From Segatella copri DSM 18205 (GTDB taxonomy: Bacteria; Bacteroidota; Bacteroidia; Bacteroidales; Bacteroidaceae), in the NCBI RefSeq assembly GCF_025151535.1, contig NZ_CP102288.1, positions 1,700,501-1,764,500 on the forward strand: a stretch of DNA of 64,000 nucleotides, read 5' to 3'. Shown here one piece after another: positions 34,957 to 45,236 of this stretch (position 1 is its first letter; every line of letters begins with the position of its first letter). The notes under the pieces are model-generated. The model was not told the origin of the DNA. It made no database searches and saw only the letters and a program-made list of their open reading frames with translations. Made by a program: the position numbers and the translations under genes.

Positions 34957-35829
34957 TTATTTTGCTGCCGCCAATTCAGCGATGCACTTCTTCAAACTGT
35001 CAGTCCAGTATGGCACCTTGAATCCGAAAGTCTGCTTCAGCTTACTCTTGTCAAGTACAGAGAAGTGAGGACGCTTCACTGGGCTTGGGAACTCCTCGCT
35101 GTAGCAAGGCTGTATATCGCAAGTATTTCCGCTCAGTTCGCAGATAATCTTAGCGAAATCAAACCAAGAGCAGATACCCTCATTAGAGAAGTGGTAGATG
35201 CCTGTCTTATCCAACTGGTCAGTTTCGATGATATGTGAGATGACAGCAGCCAGGTCGCCAGCGTAAGTTGGAGTACCCACCTGGTCGAAGACCACCTTTA
35301 GGGTGTCGTGGCTTGCCGTGAGACTCTGCATGGTCTTCACGAAGTTCTTACCCCACTGCGAGTAGAGCCATGCTGTACGGATGATGATATGCTTGCATCC
35401 AGTAGCTTCAATACTCTTTTCGCCTGCAAGTTTCGTTTTACCATATACCCCCAAAGGATTCGTTTCCCAATCTTCACGGCAAGGTATATTCTTATCGCCC
35501 TGAAAAACATAGTCGGTAGATACATGAATCAAAGTACCATCTACCTCCTTCATAGCCTGTGCCAAATTTCCCGCAGCAGTATTGTTGAGCAGATTAGCCA
35601 GATCGTAATCTGTTTCAGCCTTATCTACGTTGGTATAAGCAGCGCAGTTAACAATTACCTGAATATCATTCTCGCTCACCTTTTCTCGGATAGCGTCAAG
35701 ATTGGTGATATCCAGTTTTTCATAGCCTTCAGCCACATCGGTGAAGACAAACTTGTGATTGCTTTTTTGGGCACAGATTTGCATTTCATGTCCCAATTGA
35801 CCATTAGCGCCTGTTACTAATATATTCAT
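34957..35829 (-). CDS. rfbD: dTDP-4-dehydrorhamnose reductase
   Basis: RfbD reduces dTDP-4-dehydrorhamnose to dTDP-L-rhamnose, using NADPH. The 290-residue protein has TGANGQLGHEM (about 6-16), VNCAAYTNVDKAE (about 60-72), STDYVFQGD and YGKTKLAGE (catalytic Tyr and Lys). It starts after a long leader of about 130 bases. The rfbD-rfbB order with no intervening ORF suggests a transcription unit. Between the genes is only an AT-rich ATTAATAATTTATAATT stretch. Confidence 0.95.
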   Translation of the reverse strand: MNILVTGANGQLGHEMQICAQKSNHKFVFTDVAEGYEKLDITNLDAIREKVSENDIQVIVNCAAYTNVDKAETDYDLANLLNNTAAGNLAQAMKEVDGTLIHVSTDYVFQGDKNIPCREDWETNPLGVYGKTKLAGEKSIEATGCKHIIIRTAWLYSQWGKNFVKTMQSLTASHDTLKVVFDQVGTPTYAGDLAAVISHIIETDQLDKTGIYHFSNEGICSWFDFAKIICELSGNTCDIQPCYSEEFPSPVKRPHFSVLDKSKLKQTFGFKVPYWTDSLKKCIAELAAAK

Positions 35830-35969
35830 TGCTTTAATATTTTATTCAATATAATATTTTAAAGTCTACTTACCATTTCCCTCTACACATGAAGAAAACT
35901 GATGTTTTCTCTCGAAATCTATTTCCTACTATATATATAAATCCATTCATCTATATATAAAATATGTGG

Positions 35970-36001
35970 CAAAGGTAAAAAAATAATTTGAGTTGACCAA
36001 A
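35970..36001 (-). promoter_or_regulatory. Promoter of rfbD-rfbB
   Basis: Minus strand: TTTG (36001-35998), 20-base spacer, TACCTTTG (35977-35970). The leader to the rfbD ATG is about 135 bases. Confidence 0.75.
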
Positions 36002-38289
<2,288 letters not shown>

Positions 38290-38291
<2 letters not shown>

Positions 38292-39045
38292 AGCTTCTGT
38301 GTATCACGGTTCCGTTAGCCTGATGCGTAGCAAGAACCAGGACCTCAGCTATTTGCACGTGTTCTGGGGAACTTGCAGCATAGAAGGCTACATCAGCCAC
38401 GTCATCGCCGTTCAGAGGCTCTATGCCGCGGTAAACGTTGTCTGCGCGGTTCTGGTCACCATGGAAACGGATGTTAGAGAAGTTTGTTTCAACCAAACCC
38501 GGTTTCACATTAGTAACACGCACTTTCGTATGTGCCACATCAATGCGCAAGCCGTCTGTAATAGCCTTTACAGCCGCTTTGGTAGCACAATATACATTAC
38601 CTCCCGCATAAGCAGCGTCACCCGCCACACTACCTATATTGATTACATGACCATGATTACGCTCCACCATACCAGGTACAATCAGGCGAGTCATGGTTAA
38701 GAGGCCCTTAATATTAGTATCAATCATCTGGTCCCAATCCTCAAAATCACCCTCATATTCAGGTTCCAATCCACGTGCGAGTCCTGCATTATTGATAAGC
38801 ACATCCACATTGCGCCACTCCTCAGGGATGTAATCCACCGCTTTCTTGGCAGCTTCACGGTTACGCACATCGAAAGCCAAGGCAAGCACCTCAACGCCCT
38901 CAGCCTCGAGTTCTTTCTTCAGGATTTCCAACTTTCCCGTATTTCTACCTGTAAGAATCAGGTTATAGCCGCCACGGGCAAAACGACGTGCACAACCTTC
39001 GCCAATACCGCTTGTTGCGCCTGTAATAAGAGCAATTTTATTCAT
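38290..39045 (-). CDS. SDR family oxidoreductase (YdfG-like)
   Basis: This is a 251-residue classical short-chain dehydrogenase. It has TGATSGIGEGCARRF (about 8-22, NAD(P) binding), NNAGLARGLEP (about 86-96), the catalytic Ser in INIGSVAG, and YCATKAAVKAI (Tyr and Lys). The overall match is to YdfG-type 3-hydroxy acid or serine dehydrogenases, which use NADP+. The physiological substrate is unknown. It may be transcribed with the histidine phosphatase 79 bases downstream... the gene order is phosphatase then SDR on the minus strand, so co-transcription is possible but not evident. Confidence 0.9.
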
Positions 39046-39124
39046 ATTCTTTGATACTTTGAATTATACTTAGAACTTTTGATACTTTGAACTTTATGAC
39101 TAGCGAGGCAATTGAATTCTGCAC

Positions 39125-39631
39125 TTAAAGAATAAGGACTCTGACCTCAGCATTCGCCATTTTCTCTATCTGGTTCATCGGACGTTTATAATAAACACTC
39201 TGGATAGCCTTGTTGATGATGCCATGCCCCACAGCAAGAACGGTCTGGTCAGGATAAGTAACCTTGATCCAGGTAAGGAAATTCTGGGCTCTTGATTTCA
39301 TCTTTTCCAGCGTCTCTATGTTGTCCGGCCAATCCTTTGGGTCCTTCGGCAGGTCAGGGATGAATTTGCCCGTAAAATCGCCCCAATCGCGCTCTCTGAG
39401 CAAGGGAGTGGTGACAACGGGATGCGAGCCGGCGATAATTTCACAGGTCTGTATACTGCGATAGAGATCGCTCGATACGAAAACATCGATAGGTGTACCG
39501 GCCATTTTCCTGGCCACTTCCTCAGCTTGCTCAATACCTTTCATATTGAGTTTTCCCGGTGTTTGTCCCTGCATAATTTGCGCCTTGTTATCCACCGTTT
39601 CACCATGGCGCACCAAATATAATTTTGTCAT
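39125..39631 (-). CDS. Histidine phosphatase family protein
   Basis: This 168-residue protein is a short phosphoglycerate-mutase-like phosphatase. LYLVRHGETVDNKAQIMQG carries the RHG nucleophile His near residue 9. VSSDLYRSIQTCEII, RERDWGDFTG and VLAVGHGIINKAI (second catalytic His near 137) complete the active site. Related proteins act on alpha-ribazole phosphate, fructose 2,6-bisphosphate or other small phosphates; the substrate cannot be chosen here. It precedes the SDR gene on the same strand by 79 bases. Confidence 0.9.
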   Translation of the reverse strand: MTKLYLVRHGETVDNKAQIMQGQTPGKLNMKGIEQAEEVARKMAGTPIDVFVSSDLYRSIQTCEIIAGSHPVVTTPLLRERDWGDFTGKFIPDLPKDPKDWPDNIETLEKMKSRAQNFLTWIKVTYPDQTVLAVGHGIINKAIQSVYYKRPMNQIEKMANAEVRVLIL

Positions 39632-39878
39632 TGTCTTTACTTTTTCCGTCTATATCAAAAATGAGTTTTTACTTTTCCTAAGTCTATACTCCAGACATAG
39701 TTTTTACTTTCACTAAGCCTCTTTCCAAGACATTATGATTCTGATTTTGCTTACAAAATTACGGCTTTCTATCGAGACCAACAAATAATTTGCGTTAAAT
39801 ATAGCAATAATTAGCGTTAAATATAGCAATAATTTAAGTTTATATAAAAAACTTCTTGCTAGTTTCGGATTTCTTTCG

Positions 39879-39886
39879 TAACTTTG
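39879..39886 (+). promoter_or_regulatory. -7 element of the DUF308-PBP1A unit
   Basis: TAACTTTG. An in-frame TTG inside it cannot be the start, so the ATG at 39914 (27 bases downstream) is chosen. Confidence 0.55.
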
Positions 39887-39913
39887 CCCCGAAATAACAA
39901 AATCAGTTTTAGT

Positions 39914-40564
39914 ATGAAGGTAATACACAGTTCAATATTCCGCGCAGTATGCGCCATCATCGTAGGAGTCCTGCTCATCCAATATCGTGAGCAGACCGTC
40001 ACCTGGATAACCATCGCCATCGGTGTTTTGTTTTTCCTTTCAGGTGTCATCTCCCTTGCCAGTTATTGGGCAGCCAAGCGCAATGCAGAGAAGATGCAGG
40101 GCCAGCTTCTGTCTGATTCCAATGGTAAGCCTATCATGGGTATGATACCTAAATTCCCGCTTGTGAGCGTAGGCAGTCTTATCCTGGGATTGCTGCTTGC
40201 CCTGATGCCTCAGGTGTTTATCGCCTGGCTGATGTTCATCCTGGCGTTCATCCTGATTTTGGGCGCTCTGACCCAGTTTGCCAACCTGGCTTCTGCAGCT
40301 AAGATGGGACGCGTAGGCATCCTCTTCTGGCTCTTCCCTTCAGCCCTTCTTCTACTGGGTCTGCTCGCCATCATCAAGCCTTCAGCCATCGCCTCTGCTC
40401 CTCTTTTCATCATCGGTTGGGGTATGCTCATCTATGGAGTAGTAGAGCTTCTCAACGCCTTTAAAGTCTCCAACAACAAGAGAATCTGGCTGAAGAACCA
40501 ACAGCAGAAACAGGATTCAAAGGAGATTTATGTGGATGTAGAGGAAGTGAAGAACGAAGAGTAA
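39914..40564 (+). CDS. DUF308 (HdeD-like) membrane protein
   Basis: This is a 216-residue inner-membrane protein with six likely helices. It begins MKVIHSSIFRAVCAIIVGVLLI and repeats Gly-rich helices (ITIAIGVLFFLSGVISLASYW, SLILGLLLALMPQVF, LFPSALLLLGLLAII). The pattern is that of the DUF308/HdeD family, an acid-stress protein in E. coli with unclear function elsewhere. The C-terminal tail is charged (KQDSKEIYVDVEEVKNEE). It precedes the PBP1A gene by 27 bases and probably shares a promoter with it. Confidence 0.8.
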   Translation: MKVIHSSIFRAVCAIIVGVLLIQYREQTVTWITIAIGVLFFLSGVISLASYWAAKRNAEKMQGQLLSDSNGKPIMGMIPKFPLVSVGSLILGLLLALMPQVFIAWLMFILAFILILGALTQFANLASAAKMGRVGILFWLFPSALLLLGLLAIIKPSAIASAPLFIIGWGMLIYGVVELLNAFKVSNNKRIWLKNQQQKQDSKEIYVDVEEVKNEE

Positions 40565-40591
40565 AACAACGAAATCATTATATCATCATAT

Positions 40592-43141
40592 ATGAATAAA
40601 ATTAAGTCTCTCTTTGCCTGGTTATGGCAAAAGTTTCGCGCATTCTGTACCTGGTACAAAGGATTGTATCAGGGCAGAGCGTGGTATACCAAGACCCTCG
40701 TTGCCTTGGCAAGTTGTATAGTCGCCTTCATCTTGTATCTGGGCGCAGTAGATATCAACTTCTTATGGCTCTTCGGCAAGTCACCTGGCTATTTCTCAGG
40801 CATTCTGGACCCACAGACCTCAGAGGCCTCTGAAATCTATTCGGCTGACGGAAAGCTCATCGGCAAGTATTTCAACGAAAACCGTACTCCGGTAGAATAT
40901 GATGAGGTAACACCTGATTTCTTCAAGGCACTGGTAGATACCGAGGATGAACGATTCTACAAGCATATCGGTATCGACCCTATCGGTGTGTTTGCTGCTG
41001 CCAAGGATGCACTCCTCCATCATAACGGGCGCGGTGCTTCTACTATCACACAGCAGCTGGCGAAGAACATGTTCCGTGTACGTTCGCAATATTCTACCGG
41101 TTTGCTGGGTAAGATTCCTGTACTCCGCCTGCTCATCATCAAGAGCAAGGAGTGGATCATCGCGGTAAAACTAGAAACGGTGTTCAGCAAGAAGGAAATC
41201 ATCACCATGTATGCCAATACGGTAGATTTCGGTAGCAATTCGTATGGTATCAAAACCGCTGCGAAGACCTACTTCAACACCACCCCTAAGGAGTTGACCA
41301 CCGGTCAGGCTGCCGTGCTCGTGGGCATGCTCAAAGCTACCACCTACTACAACCCACGCACCAACCCGGAGAACAGTCTTGCACGCCGCAACACCGTATT
41401 ATATAATATGGTGACACATGGCGATCTCTCAAAAGACAGATACAATGAACTGAAAGATGAGCCTATCAAGCTCGATTTCAAGGTAGAAGAAAACTACGAC
41501 GGACAGGCTAAATACTTCCGTGAGGCAGTAGCCAACTACCTGAAAGACTGGTGTAAAAACGAAGGTTACGACCTCTATACCAGCGGTTTGAAGATTTATA
41601 CCACCATCGATACCCGCATGCAGAAGTATGCAGAAGATGCAGCCCGCAAGCAGATGAAACAGGTACAGCAAAACTTCAACAACCACTGGAGCATCCGCCG
41701 TACCCAGGCAGGCAAAGGCAACTGGATGGGTCAGGATCCTTGGCAGGATGAGAACCACAACGTGATACCAAACTTCATCCAGGGCATCGCCGAGCGCCAG
41801 CCATTCTACAAGGCATTGGTAGCCCGCTTCCCTGATAATCCCGACTCAGTAAACTATTACTATAAGGAGTGGGTTCACCCGGTTAAGGTGTTCGATTATG
41901 ACAAGGGCAGCATCACGATGAACATGACATCAGAAGACTCCATCAAGTATATGACCACCTTCATGCACTGCGCCTTTGTAGCCATGGAGCCACAGACCGG
42001 AGCAGTAAAGGCATGGGTGGGCGATATCGACTTCGACCACTGGAAGTATGACAAGGTAACAGCCGAGCGCCAGCCTGGTTCTACCTTCAAGCTCTTTGTT
42101 TATACCGAGGCGATGAATCAGGGTTTAACCCCTTGTGACAAGCGTCGCGACGAATATATCTCTATGGAGGTATACGATAAGAAGAAGCACGAAATGACCA
42201 TCTGGCGTCCATCCAATGCCAACGGTTCGTTCTCGGGCGACAGCATCCCATTGAAGAGTGCCTTTGCCAAGAGTATCAACTCTGTGGCTGTAAGATTAGG
42301 ACAGGAGATGGGCATCAAGCGCATCATCGAGACAGCCAAGAAGATGGGTATCAACAGTCCGCTGGATGACACCCCTTCTCTCGCCCTCGGTTCCAGCGAT
42401 GTCAACCTCCTGGAGATGGCATGCGCCTACAGCACCATTGCCAACAATGGCAAGCACCACGACCCGGTATTGGTTACCAAGATTGTAGACCACGACGGTA
42501 AGGTGGTTTACGAGGGCCCTACCGATTCCGAGCAGGTAATACCTTACAAGAGTGCCTTCCTCATGCAGCAGCTTTTACAGGGCGGTATGAAGGAGCCGGG
42601 AGGTACATCCCAGAGTCTCTGGGGTTATGTAGGCAACTACCGTGATACCGAGTTCGGTGGCAAGACAGGTACCACCAACAACCACTCCGATGCCTGGTTC
42701 ATGTGTGTGAGCCCTAAGCTCGTAGTTGGTGCCTGGGTAGGAGGCGAATACCGCTGTCTCCACTTCCGCACCGGAGCCTTGGGTCAGGGTTCGAGAACCG
42801 CTCTTCCTGTGTGCGGTTACTTCCTCCAGAGTGTCTTTGGCGACCCAGCCTTCCAGCAGTATCACGGCAAGTTTGACAAGCCACAGGACAGCGATATCAC
42901 CCGCGATATGTACATCTGTGCAAGCTATGCACCAAAGCCAAAGGTAGATACCACCAAGGTAGACAGTACCGCCTTCCAGGAAGAGATCGTTCTCGATGAC
43001 GAAGGCAACCCTATCATCCGCGAGGTTCCTGCCAAGAAGGCTGAAAGCGAATCTGCCAACGGTACAGCCACCACAGAAGAAAAGAAAGAGAAGAAGAAGG
43101 CTAAGCCAACGGAGCAGCCTGTCAACTTCGATGACCTTTAG
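40592..43141 (+). CDS. Penicillin-binding protein 1A (bifunctional)
   Basis: This is an 849-residue class A PBP that polymerises and crosslinks peptidoglycan. A signal anchor lies at about 30-52. The glycosyltransferase domain (about 85-260) has TEDERFYKHIGID and ASTITQQLAKNMF. The transpeptidase domain has SxxK (STFK, Ser near 497), SIN, and KTGT (near 691). The C-terminal tail is Lys, Glu and Ala-rich. There is no regulator or lipoprotein partner beside it. It is followed by a palindrome that separates it from the helicase gene. Confidence 0.95.
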   Translation: MNKIKSLFAWLWQKFRAFCTWYKGLYQGRAWYTKTLVALASCIVAFILYLGAVDINFLWLFGKSPGYFSGILDPQTSEASEIYSADGKLIGKYFNENRTPVEYDEVTPDFFKALVDTEDERFYKHIGIDPIGVFAAAKDALLHHNGRGASTITQQLAKNMFRVRSQYSTGLLGKIPVLRLLIIKSKEWIIAVKLETVFSKKEIITMYANTVDFGSNSYGIKTAAKTYFNTTPKELTTGQAAVLVGMLKATTYYNPRTNPENSLARRNTVLYNMVTHGDLSKDRYNELKDEPIKLDFKVEENYDGQAKYFREAVANYLKDWCKNEGYDLYTSGLKIYTTIDTRMQKYAEDAARKQMKQVQQNFNNHWSIRRTQAGKGNWMGQDPWQDENHNVIPNFIQGIAERQPFYKALVARFPDNPDSVNYYYKEWVHPVKVFDYDKGSITMNMTSEDSIKYMTTFMHCAFVAMEPQTGAVKAWVGDIDFDHWKYDKVTAERQPGSTFKLFVYTEAMNQGLTPCDKRRDEYISMEVYDKKKHEMTIWRPSNANGSFSGDSIPLKSAFAKSINSVAVRLGQEMGIKRIIETAKKMGINSPLDDTPSLALGSSDVNLLEMACAYSTIANNGKHHDPVLVTKIVDHDGKVVYEGPTDSEQVIPYKSAFLMQQLLQGGMKEPGGTSQSLWGYVGNYRDTEFGGKTGTTNNHSDAWFMCVSPKLVVGAWVGGEYRCLHFRTGALGQGSRTALPVCGYFLQSVFGDPAFQQYHGKFDKPQDSDITRDMYICASYAPKPKVDTTKVDSTAFQEEIVLDDEGNPIIREVPAKKAESESANGTATTEEKKEKKKAKPTEQPVNFDDL

Positions 43142-43147
43142 AATTAT

Positions 43148-43249
43148 AATGTTAAGTGTTGAATGTTAAGTGTTAAGTTTTCATTCTTGCTTACTCGTAG
43201 CGCAAGGACGCAAGCCTAATTTAACATTTAACACTTAACACTTAACATT
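43148..43249. repeat. TTAAGTGTTAA long palindrome (family E)
   Basis: A 29-base arm of AATGTTAAGTGTTGAATG (43148-43176) pairs with 43221-43249, with three mismatches. The loop contains CTTGCTTACTCGTAGCGCAAGG. It lies between PBP1A and the helicase gene. Confidence 0.75.
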
Positions 43250-43256
43250 ACTCAAT

Positions 43257-44996
43257 ATGAACATAGATTTAGACAACCCGGAGTTGCAGAATGCACTCCA
43301 AATCATACAGTTTACCCGTCGTTCGCTTTTCCTTACCGGAAAGGCGGGGACGGGTAAATCTACTTTCTTACGTTATATAGCCGCCAATACCAAGAAGAAA
43401 CATATCATTCTTGCCCCAACAGGCATTGCGGCCATCAACGCCGGAGGAAGCACGCTCCACAGCTTTTTCAAGCTTCCTTTCCACCCGCTGCTACCCAACG
43501 ACAGCATGTATTCCGTCCGCAACATCCGCAATACCCTGAAGTATAATTCAGAGAAGATAAAGATTATCCGCGAGGTAGAGCTCATCATCATCGATGAGAT
43601 CAGTATGGTTCGTGCCGATATCATCGATTTCCTGGACAAGATATTGCGGGTATATTGCCGCAACATGCGAGAGCCTTTCGGGGGCAAGCAGCTGCTTCTG
43701 GTGGGCGATATCTTCCAGCTGGAGCCTGTGGTGAGGGAAGACGACCGTCGTCTGCTCAGTCCCTTCTACCGCAGCAGTTTCTTCTTCGATGCCAAGGTGT
43801 TCGAATACTTCAAGCTCGTGAGCATCGAACTCAAGAAGGTATACCGTCAGAGCGATCCCGTTTTCATCAGCATCCTCGACCATATCCGCACGTCTCAGGT
43901 ATCTATGCAGGATCTCCAGCGCCTCAACCAGCGCGTGGGAGCCCAGCTCGATGAGAGCGATTCCAAACTTGCCATCACCCTCTCTACACGCCGCGATACG
44001 GTAGATTACATCAACGACAGCCAGCTTCAGTGTCTTCCGGGAGAGCCTTGCCTCTTCCGTGGCCACATACAGGGCGAGTTTCCGGAGAGTAGTCTCCCTA
44101 CCCCTATCGAGCTTTACCTCAAGACGGGGGCTCAGGTTATCTTCATCAAGAATGATATCGAGCATCAGTGGGTGAATGGCACGCTGGGCACCATCATCGG
44201 TTTTGATGAGGATGAGGATGCCAAGATTTATGTGCGCACCGAGGAAGGCAAGGATGTGATGGTGGAGCCTGCGGCATGGAGCAACATGAGATACCATTTC
44301 AATGAGGTTGAGAAAAAGATTGAGGAGGAAGAGATTGGCAGATACGAGCAGTACCCCATCCGTCTGGCTTGGGCGATAACGGTTCATAAGAGCCAGGGCC
44401 TCACCTTCAACCAGGTGAAGATTGATTTCACGGGTGGTGTCTTTGCGGGCGGACAGACGTATGTTGCCTTGTCCCGCTGCACCAGTCTCGAGGGCATCAG
44501 TCTTCAGGAGCCGTTGCGTCAGAGTGATGTTTTCGTGCGCAATGATGTCAAGCAGTTTGCCCGTCATTACAACGACCAGAGCACCATCAACACAGCGCTT
44601 ACTCAGAGTAAGGCCGACAAGCAGTATCATGATGCCGTCAAGGCCTTTGACAGGGGCGATATGCAGTCGGCTCTCGATAACTTCTTCCTTGCCATCCACA
44701 GTCGTTATGACATCGAGCAGCCGCTTGCCAAGCGTTTCATCCGCAAAAAGCTGAACAGGGTGAACGAGCTTCAGGCAGAGAACGAGCGGTTGCGTGAAGA
44801 AATAAGAAAGAAGGATGAAGAGAAGGAGAAGCAGCAGAAGTTCCTCAAGCGCCTTGCCACGGAGTATGTGATTATGGGGAAGGAGTGCGAAAAAGAGGGC
44901 ATGAAAGAGGCTGCTATCATGAATTACCGCAAGGCCCTCACCCTTTATCCTGAGCACCCGGAGGCAAAAAAAAGGCTTTTAAAAGTAAAAAGGTAA
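43257..44996 (+). CDS. Pif1/RecD-like helicase with C-terminal TPRs
   Basis: This is a 579-residue superfamily I helicase. The ATPase begins near residue 24 with LFLTGKAGTGKSTFL (Walker A). Then come LAPTGIAAINAGGSTLHSFF (motif Ia), IIIDEISMVRADIIDFL (II), and GDIFQLEPV (III). The second core contains RLAWAITVHKSQGLTFNQV (V) and VALSRCTSLEG (VI). Residues about 460-579 hold a coiled coil and TPR repeats (YHDAVKAFDRGDMQSALDNFFLAI, YRKALTLYPEHPEAKKRLL). The TPRs suggest a protein-protein role in the replication or repair apparatus. It ends at a family B palindrome and a bidirectional terminator. Confidence 0.88.
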   Translation: MNIDLDNPELQNALQIIQFTRRSLFLTGKAGTGKSTFLRYIAANTKKKHIILAPTGIAAINAGGSTLHSFFKLPFHPLLPNDSMYSVRNIRNTLKYNSEKIKIIREVELIIIDEISMVRADIIDFLDKILRVYCRNMREPFGGKQLLLVGDIFQLEPVVREDDRRLLSPFYRSSFFFDAKVFEYFKLVSIELKKVYRQSDPVFISILDHIRTSQVSMQDLQRLNQRVGAQLDESDSKLAITLSTRRDTVDYINDSQLQCLPGEPCLFRGHIQGEFPESSLPTPIELYLKTGAQVIFIKNDIEHQWVNGTLGTIIGFDEDEDAKIYVRTEEGKDVMVEPAAWSNMRYHFNEVEKKIEEEEIGRYEQYPIRLAWAITVHKSQGLTFNQVKIDFTGGVFAGGQTYVALSRCTSLEGISLQEPLRQSDVFVRNDVKQFARHYNDQSTINTALTQSKADKQYHDAVKAFDRGDMQSALDNFFLAIHSRYDIEQPLAKRFIRKKLNRVNELQAENERLREEIRKKDEEKEKQQKFLKRLATEYVIMGKECEKEGMKEAAIMNYRKALTLYPEHPEAKKRLLKVKR

Positions 44997-45013
44997 AAAG
45001 AGGCTTTTAAATA

Positions 45014-45105
45014 GGGGACCAGCGATGGAATCGCTGGGAACGGGGGGTGCAAAGAGGCTTTTCTCCTTCCTGTCCCCGTTCCCAGCGATTCCATCGCTGG
45101 TCCCC
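45014..45105. repeat. CCAGCGATGGAATCGCTGG palindrome (family B, copy 2)
   Basis: A perfect 32-base arm starting GGGGACCAGCGATGG (45014-45045) pairs with 45074-45105. The loop holds GCAAAGAGGCTTTTCTCC. The same arm sequence is at 12626-12759. Confidence 0.85.
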
Positions 45106-45142
45106 CGAGCCTTTTTTAAAGGTAAAAAGCAATATAGATAAT

Positions 45143-45177
45143 AAAAAAACAGGCAAAATGATTTTGCCTGTTTTTTT
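45143..45177. terminator. Bidirectional terminator
   Basis: AAAAAAACAGGCAAAAT (45143-45159) pairs with ATTTTGCCTGTTTTTTT (45161-45177), a 17-bp stem with A and T runs on either side. It separates the convergent helicase and LptD genes. Confidence 0.9.
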
Positions 45178-45236
45178 GTTTTATCTATAAGCTGAAAAGC
45201 TCTATTAACTATAAACTTTCAACTATAAACTATCAC

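Noticed and set aside
43548-44957. 469-codon minus-strand ORF over the Pif1-like helicase
   Set aside because: Leu/Asp-rich shadow; the plus strand has all helicase motifs in order.
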